This document shows positions 47,023 to 58,341 of a DNA stretch of 64,000 nucleotides, one piece after another. The stretch covers positions 1,240,001 to 1,304,000 of the forward strand of contig NGZR01000005.1 in assembly GCA_002197995.1 (NCBI GenBank). The letters are read 5' to 3'. Under the pieces are notes generated by a model, which saw only the letters and a program-made list of their open reading frames with translations, searched no databases and had not been told where the DNA came from. Both the position numbers and the translations under genes were made by a program. This DNA comes from Gaeumannomyces sp. JS-464 (Eukaryota > Ascomycota > Sordariomycetes > Magnaporthales > Magnaporthaceae). How positions within the stretch are numbered: position 1 is the stretch's first letter; each line of letters starts with the position of its first letter.

Positions 47023-50000
47023 GGGCCTCGTCGCGCCTCCTCCAGAGATATAACGAGTCGGTCGAGCCTGGCTCTCCAGCTTGATTTTGGCCTCCGAGAG
47101 GTGTCCAAACTCCCGTCCTGTACTCGCCACCGCAAGAACCCTTGTTCCTCCAGGGCTGACGTTTTGTCTGGAGATTGGATCTCTCCAGAATACCCAGCCC
47201 AGCCTCTTCCAGCCTTCTCTTGTGCGGCAGGGGTAGACACGTCACTCGAGCCGGCTTGTTTCTCCTTGGACGGACAAGACACAGAGAAAGCAGTTCAGCA
47301 CACGGCTGCGGTGAGAAGTGAGAGGCGGCGGGGGGATAAATGCGTTAATATCAAGAATAAGAAGACAGGTCGGCGGGTGGTCGAAGCCGACCCCGCGGGG
47401 ACTTATAAGAGTGGTGATAAGAGGCAGGGTTTCCCGTTTCCAGGAAAATACCAAAAGAGGGGCGTCGATATATAAGTGGCTTGATTATGGCTTTATATGA
47501 CGGACTCGCGAGCGTCCTCTAGCGGATCGAAAGAAATATCGTCTCCCATAGAGAGAAGCGGCAGGTATAGGTAGAACAGCCACCATAAGGGAAAAGGGCG
47601 GAGAGGGAGCCGAACCGCACCGGGGAGCCGCAGGGCTATATCGACTTATATCCTCCCAGGGCAAGTCCGTAAAGTCCTGCACTCGGCCCAAAAGAGGACG
47701 ACTCGAGAATACGGAGCGGCGACGACGAAGAGACGAGTCACGCGGCAACGCAATCAATCAAGTGCAGCCAAGATCCTCTCTCGGGATTGAGGGGATCTGA
47801 TTCGAGCAGCAGGGTGGCGAGGACGGGGACGGGGACGAGGACGAGGACGAGGAATGGGGAAACCGTAGAGGAGTCCGGGAGAGCGAGGTTCAGGGGAGGG
47901 GGCAGTAATTAATGAAGATTTGACCTCTCGTCGAGCAGAGCAATGCGATCTAACCTACTTGGTTAGGTTTTTATCGCTAGGCTTGCGAGAGGAGAGAGCT
48001 TGGGCGCACTTTTTGCTTTTGAGTGAGGATGCCCGGCCCAAGTCACTTGACGTCTCACCCCCCCTCCCCTGACAGGGCCCAGGAGCGAGCGAACCAGAGT
48101 TTGGTTCAGGGCGAGCTAGGCCTTCGGAAGCGAGTTTGGGAGTGGAAGGGAGGGAGGGAGGGGAAGGAAGAGAGATGGCAGAGGCAGTTAGACGACCCAG
48201 GCCAGGGGTGCGTGTTGGGGAAGATCTAATGGCAGGAAACACTTGAAGAAACGAACACACAAAGGGGAAAAAAAGCGATCGGGAGGGAAAAAAGAGAGGA
48301 GGGGGTGCGCAAACGTTGATGCCACGCCCGCACGCCGCACCCCACGAGCGCATAGCACACGCTGAGTCGTTTCGGGGGGAAAAAAAGAAAGAAAGAAAAG
48401 AGGACTCACAGATCGAAACCTTCCACAAGTGGAAACAATGGCATCAGACGCGGCATCGACTGCGACTGCACGGCATGGGCGCAGAAGTGGTCAGAGCGGG
48501 AAACCTGGGCCACGAGACGGATCACGACTTTTGGTCTGGCTTCCTTTTCCGGTGCGACTTTTTTTCCTCCCCACACACCCACCAACCCGAAACCACAACC
48601 GGCGCGCGACGCCATGCATATATGTCATCGTCAAAGGGAAAAGGAAAAAAAAAGAAAAAAGGGCCCAGAGCAGCCAGAATGGGCCCAGTCGCGGGCGTCG
48701 TAATAGGCAAAGACAAAGCTCACCCCGCCGCATCAGCAAGGGAACCTAGATCAAGCTCGAACGAGCTTCTCGAAGAGGCAGCTAGGCAAGCGACCTGCTT
48801 GGCGCGCTTTGAGGTTGGGATGCATTTTGCTCACCACGCATACCGAAAGACACATGGGAAGTACAGGCTACCTACATAGATACTAAGTCTAAGTCCACAC
48901 ACCTAAACGGGCATTATCTCACATACTCAGTAGGTACCCACCTACAGTACCTTGCACACGCTCGGAGGTGTGGTCGAACGTGGCTCGTTTCGGTTCGGCG
49001 GCCACAAAGGTGGAGCACGCCCCAAGGCTAGCAAGCAGTCCGCCGGGCTGGTCGGCGGGCGCGGGCGGTGCGGGCAGCAGGACAATGCAGGCGGGCTCGT
49101 CACCTAATGGAAAGCGAAGGGGGAGAAGGAAGAAAAAGAAGAAGGAGGGGTGCAGCGTGCGCCTCGCGTGACGGGTGGTGTGGGAGGTGTGGGGTGTAAC
49201 GTCGTAGTGCTGGGCTGGACCAAACTCGCAGCGCAACACCGAGGGACGGAGCATGTACTGTGCACATGTCGGAATACAATAGTATGGTATGTATGTACTG
49301 TACCATGTATGCACGTACAGAAACAAGGTCCCCGTGGTGCTATATTTGGCATATAGAGCGGCCCTGCTATTGCCCGCACTGTCCCGATTCATCACCTCAC
49401 AAGGAAAACAAAAAAAAAAAAAAGGGTGGACGAGCCCAGGCCTCACGATTCCCGATTCCGGGGTTCATCCATCGAAACAGATTTGCAGTTTGAATGCGTG
49501 GCGCTCGCACGGCCAGGATCCTGTACGTACAGGAGGGGTGTAGGTCGACCGGCGATGATGGGACGGGGACGGGCGGTCTTTGGTGGAAGAGGGGATCATG
49601 GACTCTGGAAAGAGAGAGAGGGAGAGAGGGCGGGCCCGCTCGGCGCCACTCGGGGGTGGCGGCGGAGCGGGCGGGCTCCTTTTGCTGGATAGTTGGGACG
49701 GCCGGCTCGAGGGTCCGAGGGCGACTTGGATACACATATACCTTGCCGTTCCCACCGTTTACCGTATCTACAGTACATATATCGTGTGCCAACGCGTCCC
49801 ATGTCATGCCGGGGGCGAGCGGTGAGAGCGGGCGTGGCACCACACAAAACCACACGCCCACAAGTCCATGCAATACCGGCCGGGCGGGCAGGTGCGGGCG
49901 GGCAGGGCTGATGCCTCGAGCTCGATATTAAAAAATGGAGGCGGGTGCGTTTCGTCCAGACTTTCTTCTTCTTTCTCGACAGAGTGCGAGATCCGAACGT

Positions 50001-50910
50001 GACGAGGGCCTGCCGGGGCGGGAGGACGGCAAGCGAGCCTGCCAGTGAGGGGGCAATATTTGCAGGGCAGAAGACGGGACAGGGAGGGAGTTGCGGCAAA
50101 GGAAAAAAAAAAAAGATAATATTGCGGGGAGGAGGAGGGGACTCTTGTTTCTGCGGCAGGGCTGGACAGGCAAGCGAGACAAGCACGGCATGATACAACG
50201 CCAGCCAGCCTCTCCAATACCTCGGTTCCCGCGCCGCATGAAAGAAGGGGGAAAGAGAGACTGGCTGACTGACTGGGTGGCTGACCGGAAGGGGAGCCGG
50301 CCGCATTGGACGAAGAGGCGAGAGGAGCGAGAGCGAGAGTCGACAACCTGCTGGGCTGGTCCGGTGGCTGGGGTCTTGACGTTGGACGATTCGGATCGGA
50401 CTGCCCTGCTCTGAAGGGGCATAATACTATCGGCGTTATCAATCCCGAACCCAGACAGCAGCCAGAACGAAACGGCATGGAAGCGCCAGGCTCCAGCCTC
50501 CCCTGCCGCCCTCCTCGTTCCCGCCTCTCTGATCTCACTCGAACCCAAGAGTCCCAGTCGAGACCCAGGTCCAGACAAGAGTCCAGGGCCGCCGCCACAT
50601 CATCATGCTCGGGTGACGAAAAAGAACAGAGGACTCATTGTCGCATCCTGCCGAATGGACTTGCGCAGATTACCAGTCTACAGCATAGAGTGCGCCTGTT
50701 AATCTAAAATGGACGTGACACCCCCACAACGAGGGAAAAAAAAGCGCAGCCAGCAATCCAGATCAATGGGCTCCGTGCCCGCTTGCGTGGACGTCGAGGT
50801 TCGTCACTCAGCAGACTTGGGTTGTTCTCGTCAGCTTTCCGACGTGGTCCAGTTTTCGCAATCCCCCGCACATGCCTCCCGTTTCCTCTCCCATCCGTCC
50901 GTCTGGTCTC

Positions 50911-50928
50911 TAGGTACCTAGGTACCTA
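50911..50928. repeat. 18-bp perfect palindrome TAGGTACCTAGGTACCTA
   Basis: The sequence equals its own reverse complement and is followed at once by related CCACCTAGGTAGGTA. Similar TACCTA/TAGGTA clusters occur elsewhere in the spacers of this window. Confidence 0.85.
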
Positions 50929-51662
50929 CCACCTAGGTAGGTATTCAAATTGCCTGGGAAGCTTGCAACTCCAGTCTTGTCACGTGTGGTTCTGGCCCGT
51001 CGAGCATTGCGCCGCTCGCGCTTTCCATGCTGCGTGTGGCTGGCAGGAACATGGAAGCCAAAAGTTGGGACGGTGGACGTGCAAAGGTGGGGGCCCCTAT
51101 CCATGCGCCTAGCAACGCACTGGAGGGATCCACAATTGAATCCCGCGGTCCGCCTTTAAAAATCTTCACTCCGCGAGCTCCCTTCTTGATCTTTTCTTCC
51201 CTTCTCTTTTTTCTTTTCTTTGTGCGGCAGGCTCAACGATATTTCTCCGTGTTGCTCGAATCCTCAAAACCCCATGGATGTCAAAAATCGTGCGTCAGTT
51301 GAGCCCAAGATTGATCATAATTGCAGGCCGGCCTTCCCACCAGCACTTTCCCGTCCTCAGCCAGCTCGTTTTTTTGGGCATCGTGGGACGGGCGTGTGGG
51401 AGGCTGGACAGATAAATTGCCTCTCGGCCACTTTTGTTTTTGCCCTATGCTCTGGACAGATCGAATGCCCTCTTGCGCCGTGACAAGCATGCGATCCAAT
51501 CTATCTCGCTGGACCCTGGTGTTCTCTCGTGCCGATCTCGCCGGTCTCGCCCGCGGGATGCGCTGCCGTGAAATGGTGAAAATTTTCCCGACAATCGCAG
51601 GCCAGAGGTCACCGTCGGAGGTTGATGAAGTGCCCCCATCCATTGCTCCCACATGCTGGCAC

Positions 51663-51664
<2 letters not shown>

Positions 51665-51695
<31 letters not shown>
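51665..51695. repeat. A31 homopolymer
   Basis: Thirty-one consecutive A. No retroposed gene copy precedes it and I see no target-site duplication. Confidence 0.85.
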
Positions 51696-51697
<2 letters not shown>

Positions 51698-52161
51698 GGG
51701 GGAGGCGAGAAGAGGAGGTGGGCAATAGCTAGGCCAACTCTTCGCTGTGGGATGTCCTTTTAATCTATCAAACTCCCGGATCTAGCCAGTAATGAGGTTG
51801 TGCGGTGTGCTAATTATAAAATAAAAAAAAGCATTACACCTGCTAGCCCAAAAGCGCCCCTCTATGGACGAGATGCATGGCATCCCTCTGTTCCGATTCG
51901 CGAGGGCCGCCCTGGGCTTCTGTCAGATTAGCCAGCTGAGCTGTCAAGCCTCAGCCTGGCTGACCTGCCTGCCCCGACCCGCCAAAGTGTCGCATCGCGC
52001 TCGTCTCCTTTCCCCAGCCTCTCTCGGTCTAGGTTATGTATACCTCGCTTGTCTGCAGATAACTGCCCGTCTCCAAACACGTCACTTTGCAAATGTAAAT
52101 CAACGGCGTAGTAATGCGGTGCGCTCCCCCATCTTTCCAATGGCGTGTTTGTTGTGTTGCT

Positions 52162-53454
52162 TCACTCGCCCTGCTCGTCTCCGATTTTCTCCAACTTGCC
52201 CATCTCGCGCTTCTCGCCGGCGTCGCCTATCAACCTCAGCCTGTCGAGGCGCACCTTCTCCGAGCTCCCGTCGCCGGACTCGACAAAGATGACGAGGCTG
52301 TTGATGTTCTGGAACTTGACGAAGCGGAGGGGGATGTTGGCCGTGCCCTCGGCGTTCCAGTCCGAGGCGGATATCTCAATCTCCTGCGTGGGGTCCGTGC
52401 TCTCGGCCTGGTCAAAGTCCAGGTTGTGCGGCCGGTTCGAGTAGAGCTTGATCGTCTTGGGCCGCATCGGGACCTCGTCCTCGTCGACGTCGTCACCGGT
52501 GGGAGGGAGGGAGGTGATCTGAGATGAAGATGTTGCGTATGTGAGAACGAGCGAAAGAACAAGCAGGCCGATCTGCCGTCATGGTCACTCTATAGACCCA
52601 CATACCTGAAGTGTGTGCTGCAGCTTGAGCATCGACTGGAAAGGCATGAACAGCAGCAGCTGCTCGTCCGTGTCGCTCTCCACCCAGTCCGCCTCGGCCG
52701 TGTCCTTGCCCTTGCCCGCCGAGAGAGCGCTGGGCTTCTCCTGCGAGAAGAGCACCCGGACGGTGCCCTTCTCCGAGTCGACGTTCAGGAGCTCGACGCG
52801 CTTGAGCTCGATCTGGTCCGAGACGTCCTTGTAGCTGCGCGGGAGCGCCGCGCCCAGCCAATTGCGCGCCGCGGCGCTGCCGCTCGACTCGCCGGCGCCA
52901 CCGTTGCCGGCGCCGCCCAGGGCGCCCCGCAGCTTGAGCAGGTCCCGGAGGGAGGAGAGGTCGGCGTCCTTGCTGGTCTGCAGGGCCTTGCCGTTGCTGA
53001 AGGCGACGACCTTGGGCGGGTCCTCGATCTGGTAGGCGGACGCGATGTCCGGATTCTTGTTCACGTCGATCTTGGCGGCGCGGAGCTGGCTCTGGTTGCC
53101 CGCGAGCGCCTGGAACTGGCTGAGGAGGGCGTCGGACCGTGCTGCCGACTGCGTGTTGGTGACTATTTTGTAACGAGAGCGACGGGTGATTCCCTTTGCG
53201 TTAGCAAACCAAGCCAGACCGTCGGTCGGGCCTTTTTCTCTTTTCTGCCGGCGGCGCGGTATTGCCGGAGCAGGGCAGGCCGGCTTAGCCTTCCAGTCGG
53301 GAGGCTGGAAAAGAAAGGCGCTGCTAAAGGATGGGGATCTTCCCAGCTTTCGGGGCGACTTACAAACCGCGAGCAGAAGGCCCTTGTGCTCTTGGATGAG
53401 ACCACGCAGCTGCGCCAGCGACGTGATCTCAACTATCACAGGCAGCGAAGCCAT
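52162..53454 (-). CDS. thioredoxin-like protein with C-terminal PITH domain, no CxxC
   Basis: Resembles the Txl1/TXNL1 group, in which a thioredoxin domain is fused to a PITH (proteasome-interacting) domain. Inferred exons are 53454-53364, 53162-52606 and 52518-52162 (introns 201 and 87 bases), 334 residues. The first splice gives LLLAVFTNTQSAARSDALL, where related proteins carry the WCGPC redox centre. The later thioredoxin-fold parts are present (AAKIDVNKNPDIASAYQIED, then PPKVVAFSNGKAL). PITH begins SYKDVSDQIELKRVELLN and continues LLLFMPFQSMLKLQHTLQ, RPKTIKLYSNRPHNLDFDQA and FVKFQNINSLVIFVESGDG to the end. All three exons agree in phase and no frame breaks are needed. The lack of both redox cysteines suggests a structural or proteasome-adaptor role rather than reductase activity (inference). 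Confidence 0.85.
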
Positions 53455-54118
53455 CTGGGGTGTCGAACTGGCGGCGTTGCAAACACGGAGCCTGTTCTCC
53501 GTCCGGTTACGAAAAGCTGCCTGCCAATGAAGGTGGATGGGGACCTAAGAGCACCAGCCTTCCGTGCCCCGCGTTGTATTTGGATCCCTGCAGCGTTTAG
53601 TCACCAGAGCTACATCATGTCACGTGCGGGACGGTGTTTGCTGGGACGGTCCAGGTTTTCGGAAAATCCATCCTTTTTTCCCAACTTACCAGCGAACAGC
53701 TGCATAAAGTACGCCAGCGAATTGACGGCTGATCTTCACGGGCCTGGAGCCGCCGGATGAAAATTACCCTTTTGAAGGTGTGAACCTGATGCTGGTTGTT
53801 TTGGGCTCTGAACGATCGCAGAGGGCTGTGTGGCTTCAGGACGTGCGGTAGGTGGTGCCACAAGTCCCCGATTTGAAGCATGGACGCGTTGTGGTTCAGC
53901 AAAGCGGAGGTATCAAATCCAAGCTGTCGATACTGCGAGAAACTGACCCTACTTAACCTACGAACATAGCATATTACTCCCGCCTCTTGAAGTAAAAACG
54001 GCAAACGCAAAAGAGTTCCATAGGAAGCCCAACCCTCGAGACGCAAAACCAAAACTCCCACCAATCCGAAATTACCCATTCCCATCTCCGGCTCCGCAGC
54101 CGTCGTTTCATGGACCGC
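53455..54118. other. spacer between the PITH gene and the J-protein gene
   Basis: This is the promoter side of the PITH gene and the 3' flank of the J-protein gene, both minus strand. No gene is recognised. Confidence 0.5.
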
Positions 54119-55389
54119 TCACACCCCGACGACATGGCTGAAAACCCTGACAGCAAGTTGGCTGAGAAGCCTGGTGCGGTCATCTTGGGGGAGTTCCTGG
54201 ATGACAAGTTAGCAATCGGCGCATGATGATGCTCACACCTCTTGTAAGTCTAGTCCCGTGTGAGGTTGACGAACCCTCCTTGCAAGAGAGATGAAGATTT
54301 CCAGACGGGGCCATCCCCCAAGACACCCAGATTTCTACCCACCACCACCACTACGGTCACGGGTCCTTTCCGGCTGTGGCCGCTGCCGTCGCCGTGGTCG
54401 TGGCCGTGGTCGCGGTGGGGGCGCCCCAAATCTGTCGCCTCTGTCTCTACTACCGGCGCCAGTCCTGATACTTTCGCCGCCGCCGCCACCACCAGCACAC
54501 ACCACCACCAACGCTCACGTCCACACTCACCTGAAGACGGCATACCGCTCTTCCCCTTCGCGTCGCGGACGGCGCCGAGCCGGTTTCCCGCGACGGCGCC
54601 CGCCAGCATGCCGGGGACGTTGGCGCGATGAACCCCAGCGCGCCGCCGCTCATCCGCCGACCATGCCCCAGAACTTGCTCGTGGGCTGGTTGGTCCCCGG
54701 CTGCGCCATCCCTTCCTCGCGCAGCATCTCCTCGAAGACGTCGCCGAACTGCGCGTCTCGCTTGCTGCCGCGCCCCGCCGCCGTCCTGCTGCTGCCCGCC
54801 CGTGAAGTAGTTCCAGGCCCAGCTGAAGCCGTTTGGCTGCTGCTGCTGCTGCTGCTGTGTGTTGGCCGTACCACCGCTACCGGCGGCCCCCGTGGTGGTG
54901 TCGTTGGGATCCGCAAAGGGGTCGGCGGGCTCGGCGCCCCGGAAGCCACTAAAGAGCTTCCTCTGCGCGTCGTAGTCGCGCCGCCGCGTCGGGTCCGACA
55001 GCGTGTAGTAGGCATCATTGACGAGCTGGAACCGCGGGTCCGCTCCGGGCGCTCGGCGAGTCGGCCGCCGATCCGATCCGGGTGGGTTTTCAGGGCGGCG
55101 CTGTGTAGTGGTAATGGTTTGTCGCGCCCCGATTAGCCCGTGAATCGCTGGCATGGCACGACGGTTGCGGAATGACTGGCGCCAGAACCTACCGCTTGTA
55201 AGCACCCGGATCTGCTGCACCGAGGCCGACTCAGAGATCTCGATATGCCGTCTGTTGTTGGGCGGGACGTGGAACTGTTAGCCAACAGCAAGGTCACGTC
55301 GTTGCCGTGCATACATGGCGCGGCCTTGGGCTCTGGGATGTGGGTTTCGGGTTGGGCCCACAGTAATTCGGCGGCACTGATTGTGTCAT
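54119..55389 (-). CDS. J-domain protein with C-terminal Gly/Ala-rich hydrophobic segment (heavily broken)
   Basis: Hsp70 co-chaperone of a fungal J-protein type. Inferred exons are 55389-55362, 55251-55193, 55100-54531 and 54196-54119. Reading across frame breaks gives the start MTQSVPPNYYGHIEISESAS, then VQQIRGAYKRAALKTHPDRI with the HPD motif at 55076-55084. FQLVNDAYYTLSDPTRRRDY completes the J domain. A Gln-rich linker follows, then FGDVFEEMLREEGMAQPG and TSKFWGMVGG. Next comes a glycine-zipper-like stretch (ALGFIAANVPGMLAGAVAGN) and RLGAVRDAKGKS. The last exon is ELPQDDRTRLLSQLAVRVFS, ending in HVVGV. About 247 residues. I count at least six single-base frame jumps (near 55245, 55206, 55035, 54773, 54657, 54590 and 54540), nearly all as one missing base. 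The density is higher than in other genes here, so a true pseudogene cannot be excluded. Confidence 0.75.
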
Positions 55390-57509
55390 CTTGGCGTCGC
55401 TGTCTGAAGCTCAACGGCGGGAAGAGCAGTGAAAAGAGCGGTATGGTAAGCGAATGGTGTATGAGAGGAGAAAAGGTACGTCAATTTGAGGGGACGAGGC
55501 TCGCAACGGCAAGACCTGTTCAACGAGGCAAAGGCGATGAGCAGCAGAGCCGGGCGGACAAGTGACAACGTCATATGTGGCGTTCGAGACGTGGCTTGAT
55601 CTAACCAAACAGTGGGGTGCCTAGCAAGCCTGCCTGCGAAGCTGCAGCCCCGGCTTGGAAGGTTGTTTCGCATGACTATCGCGTGTCTCTTTGCAGAAGG
55701 GTTAGGGTCTTACAAAGCGTCTCGGAGCTGTTCTGTGAGACATGTGCCGACTGCCGAATCCCGTGGATCGAGCGGGCAAGCTGTTCTCTGCCCGCGTGTA
55801 AGTGCCCTCCCAGCTGGGCTCTTCTCCACGACAGCACCGGCATATACCCCGAGTCCCGAGATGCATCTATGCCTTACTTCTGCTCGCGTCCGCGGCGACG
55901 TGGGCTCCCCAAGTTCATCCTCTGCTGCGTATTACAACCCAAGTTGTTTCTCCCAAGGGGTTGTGCAATCCATCCATCTGAGATGCGCCATGCCTGCATG
56001 CTGCAACATTCCGTTGCAAGTGGGTCGGTGCCTGTCTCGGTGCCTGTCTGGCGGTGGCCTGCAGCGCATCATGTTAGAGCTGGGAGCCCGACGCCAATCA
56101 GCCACTATCAACCTTGGACATCTTGTTCGCAATGGCATGCCTCTGTTCTGCCCACGCCGTCTGCATCCAAAGACGGTAACAGCATGGATCGTAGTTTAAG
56201 TGCCCGGCCCGCAACGTGCTTTCGTTATTGGTTCTCCTCTCGCCGGCGGCTTACAGGGCCCAGCAAGCTTGGGGTTTCAGGGCGGGCGCCTCACGTTGAA
56301 CAACGCCCGCATGACCGCTTTTTCTGCCCAACGGGCACGGGCGAGTGGGGGGCTCAGGGCGGCCCAGCAGCCTAACGGGCTGTCACCCGTGCCAGAACCA
56401 TGAGTAAAATGTCCAAAAGGGAAACTCCTTCTCGCGCCGTGACCCCTCCATCAAGGGCCGAGATGCGTCACCACCATCATCATCCGTCCATCAGAATCAG
56501 AGCAGGGGATTGCATCTCATAGTTCAGTCCAGGCAGGCCACATTGAAATGTTTGGCGTGCATGAATCCCCAAGTCAGGTCGTAGTCTCGAGACGAATTGC
56601 ATTCACTTTGCGCAGTAACAAGATATCACTACTCAAATTGCAAAAAGAAGCACGGCATTGGACGGCATATTTCCCCGTCTTCGGGCTGCCGTGCTAGCGC
56701 ATTGTATGCTGCCTGATTCCCACGCTGCATGCATCTGCAAGCAGCCCCCCTCCATCGCCCCTTGGCGGCCTAGCTTGTTGGACCTTCTCGAACCCTGTTG
56801 CCGTCAACTTTGACAGGTTGCTGGTTGAGCAAACGCCTGGCTGGATATTTTGCCGCCCTCACTATCAAATCCTCTTGGGTTCCTTGCCGCCCCCGGTGTT
56901 TCCTCCGAGCCTGATTGTTCATCGAGCTGCCTCTCAGGCTTTGATGCCCACCCCCTGGCTGCAGGCCAGCCCGCTCGACCTTTCCCTGGGCATATAGAAG
57001 ACCCCTGCGTGCCTTCCTCCGGTTGCAGGCTTAAACCCACACTCCCTGCCCAACACCTGCCTCCCCAGCAACCCGCCGGTGCCTTTGTCCTATTATAATC
57101 CCTCACCGACGCCCTTTTATTTAGAACGGGCAGCTGCCGCGTCTCCTTTGCCAGCCGCCGATCCTTAACGCGAAACGAAATTAGCCAGCAGAGCACCTTC
57201 CTTCCTGACCCCTCCTCACAACCTTCCTCCCGCCGCTTCGTTGCCCCACGAAACCTTCCCTCGCCTTTCCCATCTCGACAACCCACCAGAGCTTTTGTTC
57301 CTTTCGTCAACCGCTCCCGGGTTTCCGTAAAAACGAGTCTTTCTTCCGCTTATCTCTTGCTGGTACTCAAGGTTCTTAGCAATAGTCGAAATAAAATCCG
57401 AGATTTTATCAGGCATATCTTCCATTTCTTTCCCGCAGGCCGTAGGCGCTTCTCCAACAGCTTCACTTCACTCTACGGCTCTATCGCAACTAAAGTCCCG
57501 GTTCGCGTA
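55390..57509. other. spacer with long but unconvincing frames
   Basis: Two overlapping plus-strand frames (about 55612-56199 and 55617-56375) have no domain and a Cys/Trp/Pro-rich random-like composition. The right part (about 57000-57509) is a pyrimidine-rich leader for the gene starting at 57510. Confidence 0.45.
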
Positions 57510-58341
57510 ATGGCTATCACTTCGCCCAACATGCAGGCCCAGGACGACCTCGCTACCCTCTTTGATCGCAACATGGTGCTGGACCAGAACAAGGTCCAGC
57601 ACCAGCAGCCTCCCCAGGAGGCTCAGGTCCCCCAGATCGCTTACTCGATCACGCAGCACTACAACCACTCGGCCCATATTGCCCGCCAGCAGCAGGCCCA
57701 ACAGGCCCAACAGGGCCAGCAGGCTGAGCGCCGCGCCTCTGAGCCGCCCCAGTCGGAGTACCAATTCGCTGAGAAGATCTTGTCAAGCCACGGCGTCGAC
57801 CCCTCTTCGCTGTCACTCTCGCAGCTCCAGCTCTTCAAGGAAGCGGACAACAACCAGAAGCGTCGTCTACTAGAGCTCTGGACGATTTACCCTCCCATCC
57901 CCTCGGGCAACAACAACACCTGACTCTGGCGTGGTCCAACACCAGCTTCGAGCAAGAGGAGCAGCTCGCTCGCATGCGCTACGAGTACTACGAGCAGCGC
58001 CAGCGCGAGCCCCGCCGCCGCCGTCGCCAACGGAAGCGACGGTCCCACCGCGATGAGTCTCGACGGAACCACGGTCCCGGTCCCGTCCTCTTTCCGGGGC
58101 AGATGGCCGTTGGATCGACGACAACTCCAACTACATGATGGAGCCGTACATGTCATCTGGCTACGAGTCTCTTGCCCGCCGTGAGTACGAGAACTCGCGC
58201 ACAAACGACGGGCCCAGGGAGTACCGCCCTGCGATGGACCCGGCCTACAAGTCGACTCATTCCCCCGTCGACTGGGCCTCGCGCCAGCGGTCAATGGAGA
58301 ACCAGTACGGCGCCTTCACGCAGTGCCGCAGGGAGTTCTGA
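57510..58341 (+). CDS. Gln-rich protein of unknown function (three frame breaks)
   Basis: Not assigned to a named family. Reading starts at MAITSPNMQAQDDLATLFDR and continues with YSITQHYNHSAHIARQQQAQ and a Gln-rich stretch. EYQFAEKILSSHGVDPSSLS comes next, then LSQLQLFKEADNNQKRRLLE and LWTIYPPIPSGNN. The frame then jumps near 57920 to LTLAWSNTSFEQEEQLARMR, near 57990 to SPAAAVANGSDGPTAMSLDG, and near 58100 to GRWIDDNSNYMMEPYMSSGY. The C-terminus is DWASRQRSMENQYGAFTQCR before the stop at 58341. Each piece reads like conserved coding sequence and the pieces are collinear. That argues for one gene of about 277 residues interrupted by sequence error rather than several small genes. Its function is unknown. 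It may be a transcription-related adaptor by composition only. Confidence 0.72.

Larger units (their letters stand above)
47023..52161. other. 5.1-kb spacer without supportable genes
   Basis: No domain or coding bias is found despite several long overlapping frames. Contents seen: a GGACGAGG-type run near 47818-47855, AAAG/GAAA purine tracts (48255-48400), CTACCTA/TAGGTA motifs (48869-48955), a GA-rich run near 49609-49628, the palindrome at 50911-50928 and A31 at 51665-51695. The two ends include the promoter of the 2EXR gene and the 3' flank of the PITH gene. Confidence 0.5.

Noticed and set aside
49804..50598. 264-codon minus-strand frame
   Set aside because: Overlaps other open frames of similar length on the same strand, has random-like composition and includes a poly-Phe from a T/A run.
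51665..51695. A31 run as the tail of a retroposed gene or LINE element
   Set aside because: No gene copy or reverse-transcriptase remnant precedes it and no flanking duplication is visible.
52615..53760. 381-codon plus-strand frame
   Set aside because: It is antisense to the thioredoxin-PITH gene and crosses its intron and promoter without any domain.
55612..56375. Two overlapping plus-strand frames of 195 and 252 codons
   Set aside because: Both are Cys/Trp/Pro-rich with no motif; being open in two frames at once points to base composition rather than coding.
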